Of a DNA stretch of 64,000 bases, positions 17,843 through 27,217 are shown piece by piece; position 1 is the stretch's first letter; each line of letters opens with the position of its first letter. Under the pieces are notes generated by a model. The model was not told where the DNA came from. It ran no database searches and was given only the letters and a program-made list of their open reading frames with translations. Both the position numbers and the translations under genes were made by a program. Origin of the DNA: Hahella chejuensis KCTC 2396 (GTDB lineage Bacteria > Pseudomonadota > Gammaproteobacteria > Pseudomonadales > Oleiphilaceae); the NCBI RefSeq assembly GCF_000012985.1, contig NC_007645.1, positions 1,426,001-1,490,000 on the forward strand, written 5' to 3'.

Positions 17843-20551
17843 TTACACCAAGCCCTTCTCCCTTGCGATCGCCAACGCCTGAGTGCGCCGGCGCACGCCA
17901 AATTTGGCGTATATGTTGCGCAAATGCGTTTTTACCGTGGAGGCGGCGATGTTCAGCGCGACCGCGATTTCCTCATTACTGCGCCCTGCGGACAAGTGAT
18001 TCAGAATGGTGGTTTCACGTTGGCTGAGTTCCTCCATTAATGGGGAGTTGCTGTGGTTGCGTTGCGGGCGGGTTTGAGGGGCGGAATAAACGGAGAGTTC
18101 CGAGATAAATGTTGTCGCCTGTCCACGGCGCGCCATATCCATCAAGAGCGGTTGCAGAAAAGTAATTTCTTCCCGAAAGGGGCGTCGTACGCCCAGCGGC
18201 GCGGCGGCGTTTACGGCCTGAGTGAGAAACTCTCTGGCGCTGCTGGGGCGGGCCTGGGCCAGCTCGTTGAGGCAGCACAGCACCAGCAGATTAATGGAAA
18301 AGTACAGGTTGCCGGCTTTCTGGATAAGGGGGAGTCGTTCCAGTAGCAGGTCCAGCTCATCCGCCTGCTGATAAATCTTGATGCGGGCGTACATCATCAG
18401 TTCGATCGTTTGTCGTTGCAAATTGACGATAGGAGCCTTCGTATCGTAAGCCGCGGCCCATTGCGCCAGGGGGAAAGGGTTGCCTGATAACGCGTCGAGA
18501 AGGACTTTAAGCGTGGCGGGACTGGGGACGACAAAATTCCACTGCGTGAAATGTTGCTGAAAATAGGCGTCCAGCTGGTGCAACGCCTTTTCCGCTTGTT
18601 GATAATCTTGTTGCGCCAGACGCAGGGCGAACTCGCCCCATTTGTGGTAAACCCGGTCTACCGCCATGACTCTCTCGTCGGCGCAGTCCCACAGTCGTTC
18701 CAACTCTTGAGCGGCCGCTGCTGGCTGCTCTAGCTCAAGTAAGATAAGCAGGCGTAGATAGTGCAAGTTACCCCAGTTCGGCAAACAGTGCATATGACGG
18801 CTTTCCAGCCAGGACTGCTGTTCATCCAGCAGCTCTTTGGCGAATTGCAGCTTGCCTTGCTGCAGCAGAACGGGAATCAACCAGGATAAGGTGGCGATCA
18901 GGCAAAACCCTTCTTCATATTTGCGACTACTGCGCAAAGCGCGCATCAGCAGGTATTGCGCTGCATGCAGCGAACCGCGAATGTATTCGTCCGCGCCCAG
19001 GCCCTGAAACAACCAGGCGGTGAAGGGAGAGTCCTGCTCTGGTAAAAAGTCCCGGCTCTGCTCAAGTTGTTCTGTGGCGAGTTCCGGTTTGTCAGTCATT
19101 CGGGCGATGTGGCTGCGCCCGAGAATGATCATGCATTTCAACTCCCTGATGGACTCTGACTCCTGCAACCCGTACTGACGCTTTAAGCGCGTCAGCGTTT
19201 GGGGATTCCCGGATTCTTCCAGCATGGCGTCAACGTAACGCTCCGCCAGATCCAGGTCGGCGTCGACTTCATCGAAACGCATTCGCGTCAGCTGTAAAAA
19301 GGCCCGCTGCGCCAATAGTTTGGGATATCGACGCATTTGCTCCGGCGGAATTTTCGCCAGCAGGCGCGCCACCAGCGGGTAATGTCCCATACGGAGAATT
19401 TCCGGCAGCGCGCGGCCGGCGCATAATGCGGTTTGCTCCCAGTCGCCCGCCAGGGTCCATTGCTCCATGGCCTCTAAAAAGTAACCTTGCTCCGCATACC
19501 ATTGTGCGGCTTGTCCGTGCAGTATTTGCAGTTCTCCGGGCGGACGGTCTTGATTGCGCAATTGCAGCCAATCCCTCAGTAAATCGTGGAAGCGATACCA
19601 GGCGCCATCGGCGCTGGTTTCGGATAAAAACAACTGCCGTTTCAACAAGGTTTCCAGTAACAAGGCGGCGTCGGCGCCGGGACAAAGCTGGTTGGCGAGC
19701 TGCAAGTTGAAACGGGGAACCAGGGCCAGATTCAACAAACCAGCCTGCACCCAGTCGTCCTGTTGCTGAAAACACTCTTCCGCCAGATAGGCGGCCACAT
19801 TCTCTGGCGGCGCGTTCAGGTTTAGCAGTGGGTTGGCGGGTTGCGACTGCAGGTTCAGTCCATACAACTGTAATGCGCCGATCCAGCCGTCCGTAAGGCG
19901 ATGCAGTTTTTTCATCTCTGCGGCTTCCAGATTCAGACCCAGTCGTGTCTGCAGGAATTTCGGCGTTTCGATTTCGGTGAGGCGCAGATGTTCCGCATCC
20001 AGAAGCAGCAGGCTGTCACGGACCTGGCGTCGGGGAATATGCAGAGGAGGAATCGTACGGCTGATCAACGCAACATGGAGGTAAGGCGGCAGGTGATCGA
20101 GGAAATAGTCCAGCTGTTGCAACAGTATTGGATCGCTGAGGTAGTGCACGTCGTCAATCGCCATCAGCATACTTTCCGGGCGGCGCCAGGTGCGGCCCAG
20201 TTGCGTCAACTCATCCAGCAGGCTGCGTACAGCGTTCAGGGCGTCGTCATCCACTGACAGTATTCGCGCGCTGCGTGGCCCGATTTTAGGGAAGACAGAT
20301 TCGAATCCCGCGCAAACATAGCGCCAGAATATTCCGGGGACATTGTCCTGCTCGTCCAGGGCGTACCACAGGTATGGCAATTGTTCGCGATGAAGAAACT
20401 GCGCCAGCGCCGTGGTTTTTCCAAAGCCCGGCGGCGCCGACACCAGAGTGACAGGCTTCTTCAATATGCCGCCAAGCCTGTGTTGCAAGGCGTCCCGCGG
20501 CAGAAGTTGCGTGGGCAGTTGAGGTGGTTGCAGTTTGCTTGTAAGGATCAT
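17843..20551 (-). CDS. Large ATP-binding LuxR-type regulator (MalT/LAL family)
   Basis: About 902 residues from ATG 20551. Walker A is SAPPGFGKTTAL and a Walker B-like AIDDVHYL follows; the middle consists of helical tetratricopeptide-like repeats; the C-terminal LuxR helix-turn-helix has LSQRETTILNHLSAGRSNEE and STVKTHLRNIYAKFGV. MalT-type proteins need ATP and an inducer to oligomerise and activate transcription from tandem sites. The gene is divergent from the formaldehyde detoxification operon, and the shared intergenic region contains four 21-bp tandem repeats that may be its binding sites. That link is inference. Confidence 0.9.
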   Translation of the reverse strand: MILTSKLQPPQLPTQLLPRDALQHRLGGILKKPVTLVSAPPGFGKTTALAQFLHREQLPYLWYALDEQDNVPGIFWRYVCAGFESVFPKIGPRSARILSVDDDALNAVRSLLDELTQLGRTWRRPESMLMAIDDVHYLSDPILLQQLDYFLDHLPPYLHVALISRTIPPLHIPRRQVRDSLLLLDAEHLRLTEIETPKFLQTRLGLNLEAAEMKKLHRLTDGWIGALQLYGLNLQSQPANPLLNLNAPPENVAAYLAEECFQQQDDWVQAGLLNLALVPRFNLQLANQLCPGADAALLLETLLKRQLFLSETSADGAWYRFHDLLRDWLQLRNQDRPPGELQILHGQAAQWYAEQGYFLEAMEQWTLAGDWEQTALCAGRALPEILRMGHYPLVARLLAKIPPEQMRRYPKLLAQRAFLQLTRMRFDEVDADLDLAERYVDAMLEESGNPQTLTRLKRQYGLQESESIRELKCMIILGRSHIARMTDKPELATEQLEQSRDFLPEQDSPFTAWLFQGLGADEYIRGSLHAAQYLLMRALRSSRKYEEGFCLIATLSWLIPVLLQQGKLQFAKELLDEQQSWLESRHMHCLPNWGNLHYLRLLILLELEQPAAAAQELERLWDCADERVMAVDRVYHKWGEFALRLAQQDYQQAEKALHQLDAYFQQHFTQWNFVVPSPATLKVLLDALSGNPFPLAQWAAAYDTKAPIVNLQRQTIELMMYARIKIYQQADELDLLLERLPLIQKAGNLYFSINLLVLCCLNELAQARPSSAREFLTQAVNAAAPLGVRRPFREEITFLQPLLMDMARRGQATTFISELSVYSAPQTRPQRNHSNSPLMEELSQRETTILNHLSAGRSNEEIAVALNIAASTVKTHLRNIYAKFGVRRRTQALAIAREKGLV

Positions 20552-20738
20552 AATGGTTGTCGCGACGTCCTGAGTCGCGCTCAGTATCGGTCCGGCTCTC
20601 AGCGCCTCGCAAGGGAAAAGCGATAGACTGTCGTCAAAAGTGTCGAGCAATTCCCGTTTTGAATCATATCAGTACGCCTTTTGGTGGAGTGCTGCGAAGC
20701 CGGCTGCGGGCATTGCGATGCATTCGGGCGGCGCCTAT

Positions 20739-20822
20739 AGTGTCTCACTTGAAATCAAGAGTGTCTCACTTGAAACCAAGAGTGTCTTACTTGAAATCAA
20801 GAGTGTCTCACTGGAATCCATT
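20739..20822 (+). repeat. Four tandem 21-bp repeats upstream of frmA, candidate operator array
   Basis: Copies start at 20739, 20760, 20781 and 20802. The first three differ at single positions; the fourth diverges after its eleventh base. Each unit holds the dyad CTTGAAATCAAG. A 21-base period is two helix turns, placing all sites on one DNA face. The array ends 34 bases before the frmA start, and a TATAAA-like -10 lies at 20837-20842. Confidence 0.85.
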
Positions 20823-20841
20823 ACAACGCATAACCTTATAA

Positions 20842-21966
<1,125 letters not shown>

Positions 21967-21984
21967 CGCACCGGGAGGAACCCT

Positions 21985-22830
21985 ATGCACTTGATTCAGG
22001 AAAATAAATGCCACGGCGGATATTGGCGCCGCTATCAGCACGACTCGGAAACCTGCGGTTGTCTGATGACTTTTTCCGTGTTCGTTCCCGCTGCTGCGGA
22101 GGAAGGAAAGTGCGCCACCTTGTTCTGGCTTTCCGGTTTGACCTGCACAGACCAGAACTTCGTGCAGAAGGCGGACGTCGAATCCGCCGCCGCGGAATAC
22201 GGCTTTATCGTGGTGGCGCCTGACACCAGCCCCCGCAATGTGGGCCTGGACGGCGAAGATCTCAGCTATGACTTTGGCTCCGGCGCCGGGTTTTACGTGG
22301 ATGCGACGGAAGCGCCCTGGCGTTCCAATTACCGTATGTATTCCTACGTGACGGAAGAGCTGTACTCGCTGGTGGCTGACAACCTGCCCATGGACCCGGA
22401 GCGCACTGGCGTATTCGGCCATTCCATGGGCGGGCATGGCGCGCTGACTATCGCGCTTAAGCAACCGGAAAAATTCCGTTCAGTCTCCGCCTTTGCGCCG
22501 ATTTGCGCACCCATGTCCTGCCCTTGGGGTAAGAAAGCCTTGGCGGGCTATTTAGGAACGGACCAGGAAAACTGGAAAGCCTATGATTCTGTGGCGCTGA
22601 TCGAATCCGGGGCGAAAGTGAAGACGATTCTGGTGGACCAGGGGGATAAGGATGAGTTCCTGGCGGAGCAATTGAACCCAGAGCTGCTGAAGGCCGCCTG
22701 CGCGGAGAAAGACATTCCGCTGACTCTGAACTATCGCTCTGGATATGATCACAGCTACTTTTTCATTAAGACATTCATTCGCGATCATGTGCAGCATCAC
22801 CACAAGATGCTCAATGACGTAAATAGATGA
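21985..22830 (+). CDS. frmB: S-formylglutathione hydrolase
   Basis: 281 residues of the esterase D alpha/beta-hydrolase family. The nucleophile elbow [10 protein letters not shown] places Ser near residue 148; [12 protein letters not shown] supplies the catalytic His. It splits S-formylglutathione into formate and glutathione. A strong GGGAGGA precedes the ATG. It is in an operon with frmA and the GFA-like gene. The long open frame on the opposite strand here is a shadow of GC-rich codon use. Confidence 0.95.
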   Translation: MHLIQENKCHGGYWRRYQHDSETCGCLMTFSVFVPAAAEEGKCATLFWLSGLTCTDQNFVQKADVESAAAEYGFIVVAPDTSPRNVGLDGEDLSYDFGSGAGFYVDATEAPWRSNYRMYSYVTEELYSLVADNLPMDPERTGVFGHSMGGHGALTIALKQPEKFRSVSAFAPICAPMSCPWGKKALAGYLGTDQENWKAYDSVALIESGAKVKTILVDQGDKDEFLAEQLNPELLKAACAEKDIPLTLNYRSGYDHSYFFIKTFIRDHVQHHHKMLNDVNR

Positions 22831-22872
22831 GAATGTATCGTTAACCTGAATAAACTCGGAGATAAGTGGGAT

Positions 22873-23280
22873 ATGAAAGGAAGCTGTCTGTGCGGCGCCA
22901 TTCAATATGAAGTGAAAACCTTCGAAGAAAACGTGTCCCACTGCCATTGCTCCAAGTGCCGCAAGTTTCACGGCGCAGCGACGGGAACTTATGGCGTGGT
23001 GAACAAAGCAAACTTCGCCTGGACGGCGGGAGAAGACCGCATCGCGGTATATCGGTCATCAGATCAGGCGGAGCGGGGCTTCTGCCCCCAGTGCGGTTCC
23101 AGCCTGTATTTCCGGTTTCTCAGCAACCCGGACTTTATCGACATCGCCCTGGGAACCCTGGACGAAGAACCGGACCAACTGCCGAAAGATCACATCTACA
23201 CCGCATCCAAGGCGAAATGGTGCGTCATTGGCGATGGCTTGCCTCAGTATCCTGGGGCAAGACCAATTATCGATGAGTAA
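22873..23280 (+). CDS. GFA-family zinc protein (Gfa-like)
   Basis: 135 residues. It has the paired-cysteine pattern of the Gfa/CENP-V fold: GSCLCGAIQYE, HCHCSKCRKFHG and GFCPQCGSSLYFRF, for two zinc ions. Founding members were proposed to speed formaldehyde-glutathione adduct formation, though that activity is disputed. Being 42 bases downstream of frmB supports a role linked to formaldehyde or glutathione here. The last residues (PGARPIIDE) close a full-length family member. Confidence 0.88.
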   Translation: MKGSCLCGAIQYEVKTFEENVSHCHCSKCRKFHGAATGTYGVVNKANFAWTAGEDRIAVYRSSDQAERGFCPQCGSSLYFRFLSNPDFIDIALGTLDEEPDQLPKDHIYTASKAKWCVIGDGLPQYPGARPIIDE

Positions 23281-23496
23281 CTCAACCAGGTTATAAGTAA
23301 AGTCGGCGAACCCTGCTGAGCTTCTATTCGGCGGCTGTGCATAAAAAGGAATCAAATGGACAGAGATGTAATGCCACTGAATCGCCCAGGTTTGTCGGAG
23401 GCTAATCGGTATAGGCGTGGCGTGACCATCCGGCAAGGAATAGTCACGTCGCTCATCGGCCACCCAAATGTCTAAAAATATCTAGAAATGTCTAAA

Positions 23497-24057
23497 CTAA
23501 GACTTGTTAGACATTCGCCAGGACTTGCCTTCAGGCTCAATCAGCCCCTCTTGTTTCAGGGCCTGTAGCAGGTTCTTGACCTTATTATCCTTTTGGGTGG
23601 CATCCAGAACATCGGGCAACTTGTCTAAAAGCAGTCTGTTAATGTCTACACGCTTTGCTGTACCGAACTTCTCCAGATATTCAATTATCATCTGCTTGTA
23701 GTGCTGATCATCAAAGGCTCTGTTGCGGATATACTGCGCTCGTTCCCCGCTATGGTCGGCCACTTGCGCAGAGATATGAAAGTTAGGTTTGCGGCCTTCG
23801 ATCAGGCCGAGCACTTTGAGGTGTTTGGCCTGATCCTCAGTGAGCGGTTTACGCTTTTGCACTCGGTCCAGCAGCAGAATGTCTTCTAGAGTCAAGTCTG
23901 GGTATTCTGCTAGCTTTCTCGCGTAGGCCATATCCACTACTCGGCCAGTAATGGTTACCTGAACGCGGTTATCCTGTAGCTCGTATTCTGGAAGAGGGAA
24001 ATAGCGTTTCTTCTGGATGAGAAACATCTTGCGAATGCCGCTGCCGATGGTATCAAT
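23497..24057 (-). pseudogene. C-terminal fragment of an AlbA_2/RecG-like ATP-binding regulator
   Basis: The frame reads IIDTIGSGIRKMFLIQKKRYFPLPEYEL, then NRVQVTITGRVVD, TLEDILLLDRVQKRKPLTED and a winged-helix end. These are the final 190 residues of AlbA_2-domain proteins often annotated as putative DNA-binding or RecG-like helicases. The N-terminal AlbA_2 and ATPase parts are missing: similarity stops at about 24057 and an in-frame stop lies at 24070-24072. An internal ATG at 24027 leaves a 176-residue frame that might be translated, but I consider the gene truncated. Confidence 0.7.
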
Positions 24058-24078
24058 AATCGTCGGGATTTATCCAAC

Positions 24079-24444
24079 GTGCTGCACGAAGTGCGCCTGT
24101 CATCGAAGCCGCGGCAGCGTGGCAAGGCGGGCGTTTACGTTTCCGCCACCGCCATTAACCCGGAACACTTCGACATGACGGACGACAAGTTTACGGAGCT
24201 GGAGGACACGTATACCGCCGGCATTATGAACGCCTTGGGGGAAGGTCAGATCCTGGTTTGTGGTGAAAGCGGCGACATCGAGATAGGCGACTACATTGTC
24301 ACCTCAAGCCGACCCGGCGTTGGCATGCGCCAGGAGGATGACGTGCTGCGTAGCTACACCATCGCGGAGGCCCGCGAGGCGGTTAACTGGACAGAGGAGG
24401 GGAGCGACGAGAGATTGATCTCGTGTAAGTATCTTTGTGGATGA
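24079..24444 (+). pseudogene. Fragment of a phage tail-fibre-like protein
   Basis: The frame encodes INPEHFDMTDDKF, AGIMNALGEGQILVCGESG, DIEIGDYIVTSSRPGVGMRQ and DVLRSYTIAEAREAV. From memory this resembles the region before the C-terminal chaperone in phage or virus fibre proteins, where NALGEGG, GDYI and GMKQD-like motifs recur. Nothing recognisable precedes it: the similarity begins at the point where the opposite-strand AlbA_2 fragment stops. It is most likely a remnant fused at a recombination joint. Confidence 0.5.
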
Positions 24445-24834
24445 GGAGGGTGCTCCTCCTCACGCCTGCGCGATTTGAGTAAATGCCAGCTTGATGAAAC
24501 TGGAGCTAGGCCCAGAGCCCCAAGGGACAGCAGTTCCTTGGTGGATCTATACTTCATCTATTGCATACTTTGGAACAAAATTGTAACAGCTAGCCAGCTT
24601 TCAGTGGTCCAGAGGAGCACTGGCTCCGTCCGATTCTCCCAGCCGTAGGGATAGAGCTTGCTATTTAATCTCTTTCCAAGCGACAGTGGACTGTTTAAAA
24701 AACGGCGCACTACTATGGTGATAAGAGGCTCACACGGTTTTCGTGAATAAAATCATGAATTTGTGCACTGGAATCAGTGGACAGGTGGATGAATCTTCCC
24801 ACCATTGAAAATCGCGCATGTGCGATATAAAAAT
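24445..24834. other. Non-coding stretch before the cassette array
   Basis: No convincing gene. A GAGGAG-GGTG-CTCCTC hairpin lies at about 24444-24460, and a short dyad (ATCGC/GCGAT) lies just before GTTAACT at 24835, the first cassette core site. This is where an attI site and a divergent integrase gene would be expected, but no integrase reading frame exists on either strand. A degraded attI cannot be excluded. Confidence 0.5.
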
Positions 24835-24854
24835 GTTAACTTAAAGAGACCAGA

Positions 24855-25253
24855 GTGAAGTTTTTTAATAAAGTTCTATACAGGTTTCAGTACGCTAAAT
24901 ATGCTAGACAGCTACCCTTTTATCTGATTCGGCATTTTGGAGTTAAGGCGAACTACTCCCCTGGCCAAGTAGATGAAATGATCTCCAAATATGGACTAAA
25001 TGTTAGATTTTCTCCTATAGGTTATGCGCTCTTTTGTAAACCCGAAGTATATCTAAACCTTGCTAAGACCTATCAACCTTGTCCTAATAGGGAGCAAATT
25101 AGAAGCAAGGTTGCTGATATGTATTTCCGAGGAGATATTGGGTATTCGCTTTATGAGCTTATGCAGGTCTCATTGTTTAAATCGGACTGGAAAAATCCGG
25201 GCTATTCATCAAGTAGCGAGTATTGGGATTTGATGGCAAAATTTAAGCGATAA
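24855..25253 (+). CDS. Cassette 1: small hypothetical protein
   Basis: 132 residues from GTG 24855, with AAAGAG upstream. Basic, soluble, rich in Tyr and Phe (LYRFQYAKYARQLPFYLIRH, then VDEMISKYGLNVRFSPIGYALF). It resembles small cassette proteins that I recall being grouped as DUF6559, but the match is not certain. No signal peptide. AT-rich codon use contrasts with the flanking chromosome, as in the other cassettes. Confidence 0.7.
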   Translation: MKFFNKVLYRFQYAKYARQLPFYLIRHFGVKANYSPGQVDEMISKYGLNVRFSPIGYALFCKPEVYLNLAKTYQPCPNREQIRSKVADMYFRGDIGYSLYELMQVSLFKSDWKNPGYSSSSEYWDLMAKFKR

Positions 25254-25313
25254 AGTTAGTAAGTTTAGACAATCAGACGCGATAAAACCGCGCTGCTTCT
25301 AAAAACGTTATAC
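25254..25313 (+). other. Degenerate attC site
   Basis: The right-core AGTTAGT (25254-25260) is two changes from AGTTAAC, the complement expected from the cassette's left core GTTAACT at 24835. A stem CAG-A-CGCG / CGCG-CTG with one unpaired A, typical of attC extrahelical bases, is followed by GTTATAC at 25307-25313. Confidence 0.6.
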
Positions 25314-25425
25314 ATCTATTCAGGTGCACGGCTATTAATTAGAATTGATAAAATGGCGTTGTATTTTGGAATGAAAAAGATCAAGAATATAGGGAGCCGT
25401 TGATTCGTGGTTTGTCAGCATAAAA
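25314..25425 (+). other. Gene-less cassette segment with decayed reading-frame end
   Basis: No complete gene. One frame ends NGVVFWNEKDQEYREPLIR..GLSA at 25422 just before the next attC, looking like the C-terminus of a lost cassette protein. The two core sites bounding this segment (GTTATAC and GCCTAAC) are not complementary, so it is probably a deletion joint of two cassettes. Confidence 0.45.
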
Positions 25426-25495
25426 GCCTAACAAGTGGCTGTTGTCGGACGTGTCTACGCTGCGCTTCGTCACGCCGCAAAGCCAGGCGTTATAA
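25426..25495 (+). other. attC recombination site (70 bp)
   Basis: GCCTAAC (25426-25432) to GTTATAA (25489-25495), with inner arms TGGCTGTTGTCGG and CCGCAAAGCCA pairing apart from unpaired bases. Confidence 0.9.
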
Positions 25496-25513
25496 GGCTA
25501 TGGAGAGTAGGCA

Positions 25514-25792
25514 GTGTGGCTAAAAATCGCTAATGCTATAGCTGTAAGTATCTTGGCTGCTGCCATATTTTTCTATGCTGGTGTCTTTTCAAATTCATTT
25601 AGCCAGAACATGTGCTATTCAGAGGTCTTGTCAAAGCTAGGCTCTGACGCCGAACTGGTTGCACACTCTGAAAACAAAGAAGCCTTCAAGAATTGGGCAA
25701 GATTTATTAATAAATTGCCTAACCATGGCTACGAGTCCGACTGCCAAGAAATACTTAAATATTTAGATTCTAAAAAATCATATGCGAAATAG
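25514..25792 (+). CDS. Cassette 2: small single-span membrane or exported protein
   Basis: 92 residues from GTG 25514; the ATG at 25500 runs into a stop after seven codons. An N-terminal hydrophobic helix (IAVSILAAAIFFYAGVF) is a membrane anchor or signal. The remainder is polar with Cys residues (MCYSEVLSKLG, YESDCQEIL). No family recognised. Confidence 0.65.
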   Translation: MWLKIANAIAVSILAAAIFFYAGVFSNSFSQNMCYSEVLSKLGSDAELVAHSENKEAFKNWARFINKLPNHGYESDCQEILKYLDSKKSYAK

Positions 25793-25794
25793 CC

Positions 25795-25888
25795 GTATAA
25801 CAATGCGCTCAAATCGCTCAAATCGCTCAAATCGCTCACTTCGTTCGCTGGGACGGGCTAAAACCCGCCCCTTAGCCAAACGTTAAAT
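25795..25888 (+). other. attC site with internal 9-bp tandem repeats
   Basis: GTATAAC (25795-25801) to GTTAAAT (25882-25888). The loop contains GCTCAAATC repeated three times and a partial fourth copy (about 25807-25838), followed by a GGGC/GCCC arm pair. Confidence 0.85.
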
Positions 25889-25901
25889 GTCCAAGGTACG
25901 T

Positions 25902-26183
25902 ATGAAAGAATTGCATGAAATCATAGATGAAGTTAAAGATGAAAAGAGCTTCTTAGATTTTGCGAAAGCACTAATGAAGGATCGTGAAGTACATGAGGGT
26001 GCGCCTGTAGATGAGGTTGGGTTTGCGGGAGACTGGGCGAACAACGATATTTCCGGTTTCTTAGAATCAGCAATTGCCTGGGTAGAAGATTCTGATTTTG
26101 GTGTTAGACAAGATGCTGAGCTTAAGTCAAATAAGTGGAAACAATTCGCGGTGTTTTTGTATTGCGGAAAAATATATGAGTAG
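25902..26183 (+). CDS. Cassette 3: DUF7660-like protein
   Basis: 93 residues from ATG 25902, which has AAGG six bases upstream; an ATG at 25887 overlaps the attC core. The pattern ELHEIIDEVKDEKSFLDFAK, then WANNDISGFLESAIAWVED and KWKQFAVFLYCGKIYE, matches a family of small acidic proteins found in many bacteria, which I recall as DUF7660. No function is known. Soluble, no signal peptide. Confidence 0.75.
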   Translation: MKELHEIIDEVKDEKSFLDFAKALMKDREVHEGAPVDEVGFAGDWANNDISGFLESAIAWVEDSDFGVRQDAELKSNKWKQFAVFLYCGKIYE

Positions 26184-26189
26184 CCCCGA

Positions 26190-26306
26190 ATTTAACAAGT
26201 TTGTCCAGCCGACGTTTTGGTCTTCTCTCCTTTTTGTGCATGGCCTTCGGCCATTTTTGCACAATAATCCACTACAACCAAAACGCGGCTGACAAAGGCG
26301 TTATAC
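26190..26306 (+). other. attC site (117 bp)
   Basis: ATTTAAC (26190-26196) to GTTATAC (26300-26306). Long arms CCAGCCGACGTTTTGG and CCAAAACGCGGCTG pair with an extrahelical base. The arms closely resemble those of the site at 28456-28569, so the two cassettes share an attC lineage. Confidence 0.9.
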
Positions 26307-26312
26307 GAGAAG

Positions 26313-26654
26313 ATGAAATATCGAGTCAGCAAAGAAAATATCGAGTTTAAGATAGATGACGAGAGCATCACGAGACTAGTTCGTGCAGTACTTAAGGTAG
26401 TCGTGCCGTCGAAATTTAATAAGCTGTATTTTCTTGGTATAGAAGGCTACTACTATCCAGATATGAATGAAATGAAGAATTCTGGTCTGGTGGTACTCAC
26501 TGAAAGTAATCACTCAACCCTAATAAAAAGGGAAAGACTAATTCATAGGCATGGTTGTGCAGTTCTCGTCCCTAGTTTAAATGGCATAGTAAAGCATAAC
26601 GAATGGCAACCTGTTTGTGAGCGTATTGCAAGTGAATACCGAGAAATCGTATAA
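26313..26654 (+). CDS. Cassette 4: hypothetical protein
   Basis: 113 residues. ATG 26313 lies seven bases after the core site, with GAG just upstream. The protein is soluble and mixed alpha/beta (ITRLVRAVLKVVVPSKFNKL, GIEGYYYPDMNEM). No motif recognised. Its stop codon lies inside the following attC core. Confidence 0.65.
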   Translation: MKYRVSKENIEFKIDDESITRLVRAVLKVVVPSKFNKLYFLGIEGYYYPDMNEMKNSGLVVLTESNHSTLIKRERLIHRHGCAVLVPSLNGIVKHNEWQPVCERIASEYREIV

Positions 26655-26690
26655 CAATCGGCAGCCGGGCTGGTGTGCCGGGCGTTAGGC
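26649..26690 (+). other. Very short attC site (42 bp)
   Basis: GTATAAC (26649-26655) to GTTAGGC (26684-26690), with only a CGGCA/TGCCG inner stem. Its right core is the exact complement of the cassette's left core, so it is a true boundary despite its small size. Confidence 0.8.
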
Positions 26691-26706
26691 GGCAGGAGAG
26701 AGTAAG

Positions 26707-27099
26707 TTGATCGTAGCAGAAACGACTGGAATTTCGATTTCACTTGATCCTCTGGAAACTGAAGATCAGGTCGGTTCGATTAAATTTGATCTAAATATTA
26801 AGTTTAATACTCAAAATCAGGCCTCTGAGTTCACTTTAAATAATCTATGGATTGAAGAAGCTGAACTTAATAAGTTTGAAACGCAACTTTAAAAAAAGCA
26901 GGTTTCTGAACTTGTTGATATGGGTGGTTTTACTATTCTTCGCCTACAGCATGTTGATGATTTTACCAAGATAGAAATAAACCCAAATAAAGAACGCATG
27001 TCTCAAGAATACGATCGAATTAATATCTCCATGTATGTAGAGTATAATTTAATCACATGTTTATATCGGGCGCTTAATGATTACGCAAAGTGGTGGTAA
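26707..27099 (+). pseudogene. Cassette 5: gene interrupted by an in-frame TAA
   Basis: From TTG 26707 the frame gives ISISLDPLETEDQVGSIKF and IEEAELNKFETQL, then meets TAA at 26890-26892. The same frame continues KKQVSELVDMGGFTILRLQ to RALNDYAKWW and stops at 27097-27099, just before the attC. The continuation without any frame shift shows that a sense codon became a stop. The 61-residue product might still be made. The family is not recognised. Confidence 0.75.
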
Positions 27100-27102
27100 A
27101 GC

Positions 27103-27207
27103 GCCTAACAAGGCAATGCAATCTGACTCCGCAACCTGTCACTCGTTTTGCCCTAAACCCGGCAAAACCAGCGCCAGATTGCTACGCAGTTGATTGCGGC
27201 GTTATAG
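27103..27207 (+). other. attC site (105 bp)
   Basis: GCCTAAC (27103-27109) to GTTATAG (27201-27207). Arms GCAATCTG and CAGATTGC and the inner GTTTTGCC/GGCAAAAC pair form the hairpin. Confidence 0.9.
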
Positions 27208-27217
27208 GTAAATCAGA

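Noticed and set aside
20739-20822. CRISPR array
   Set aside because: The 21-bp units are directly adjacent with no spacers, and no cas genes are nearby. Tandem operator repeats fit better.
23356-23475. Short plus-strand frame of 39 codons after the GFA-like gene, and an overlapping minus-strand frame
   Set aside because: Neither shows a family motif or a good ribosome site. Both may be debris at the edge of the island.
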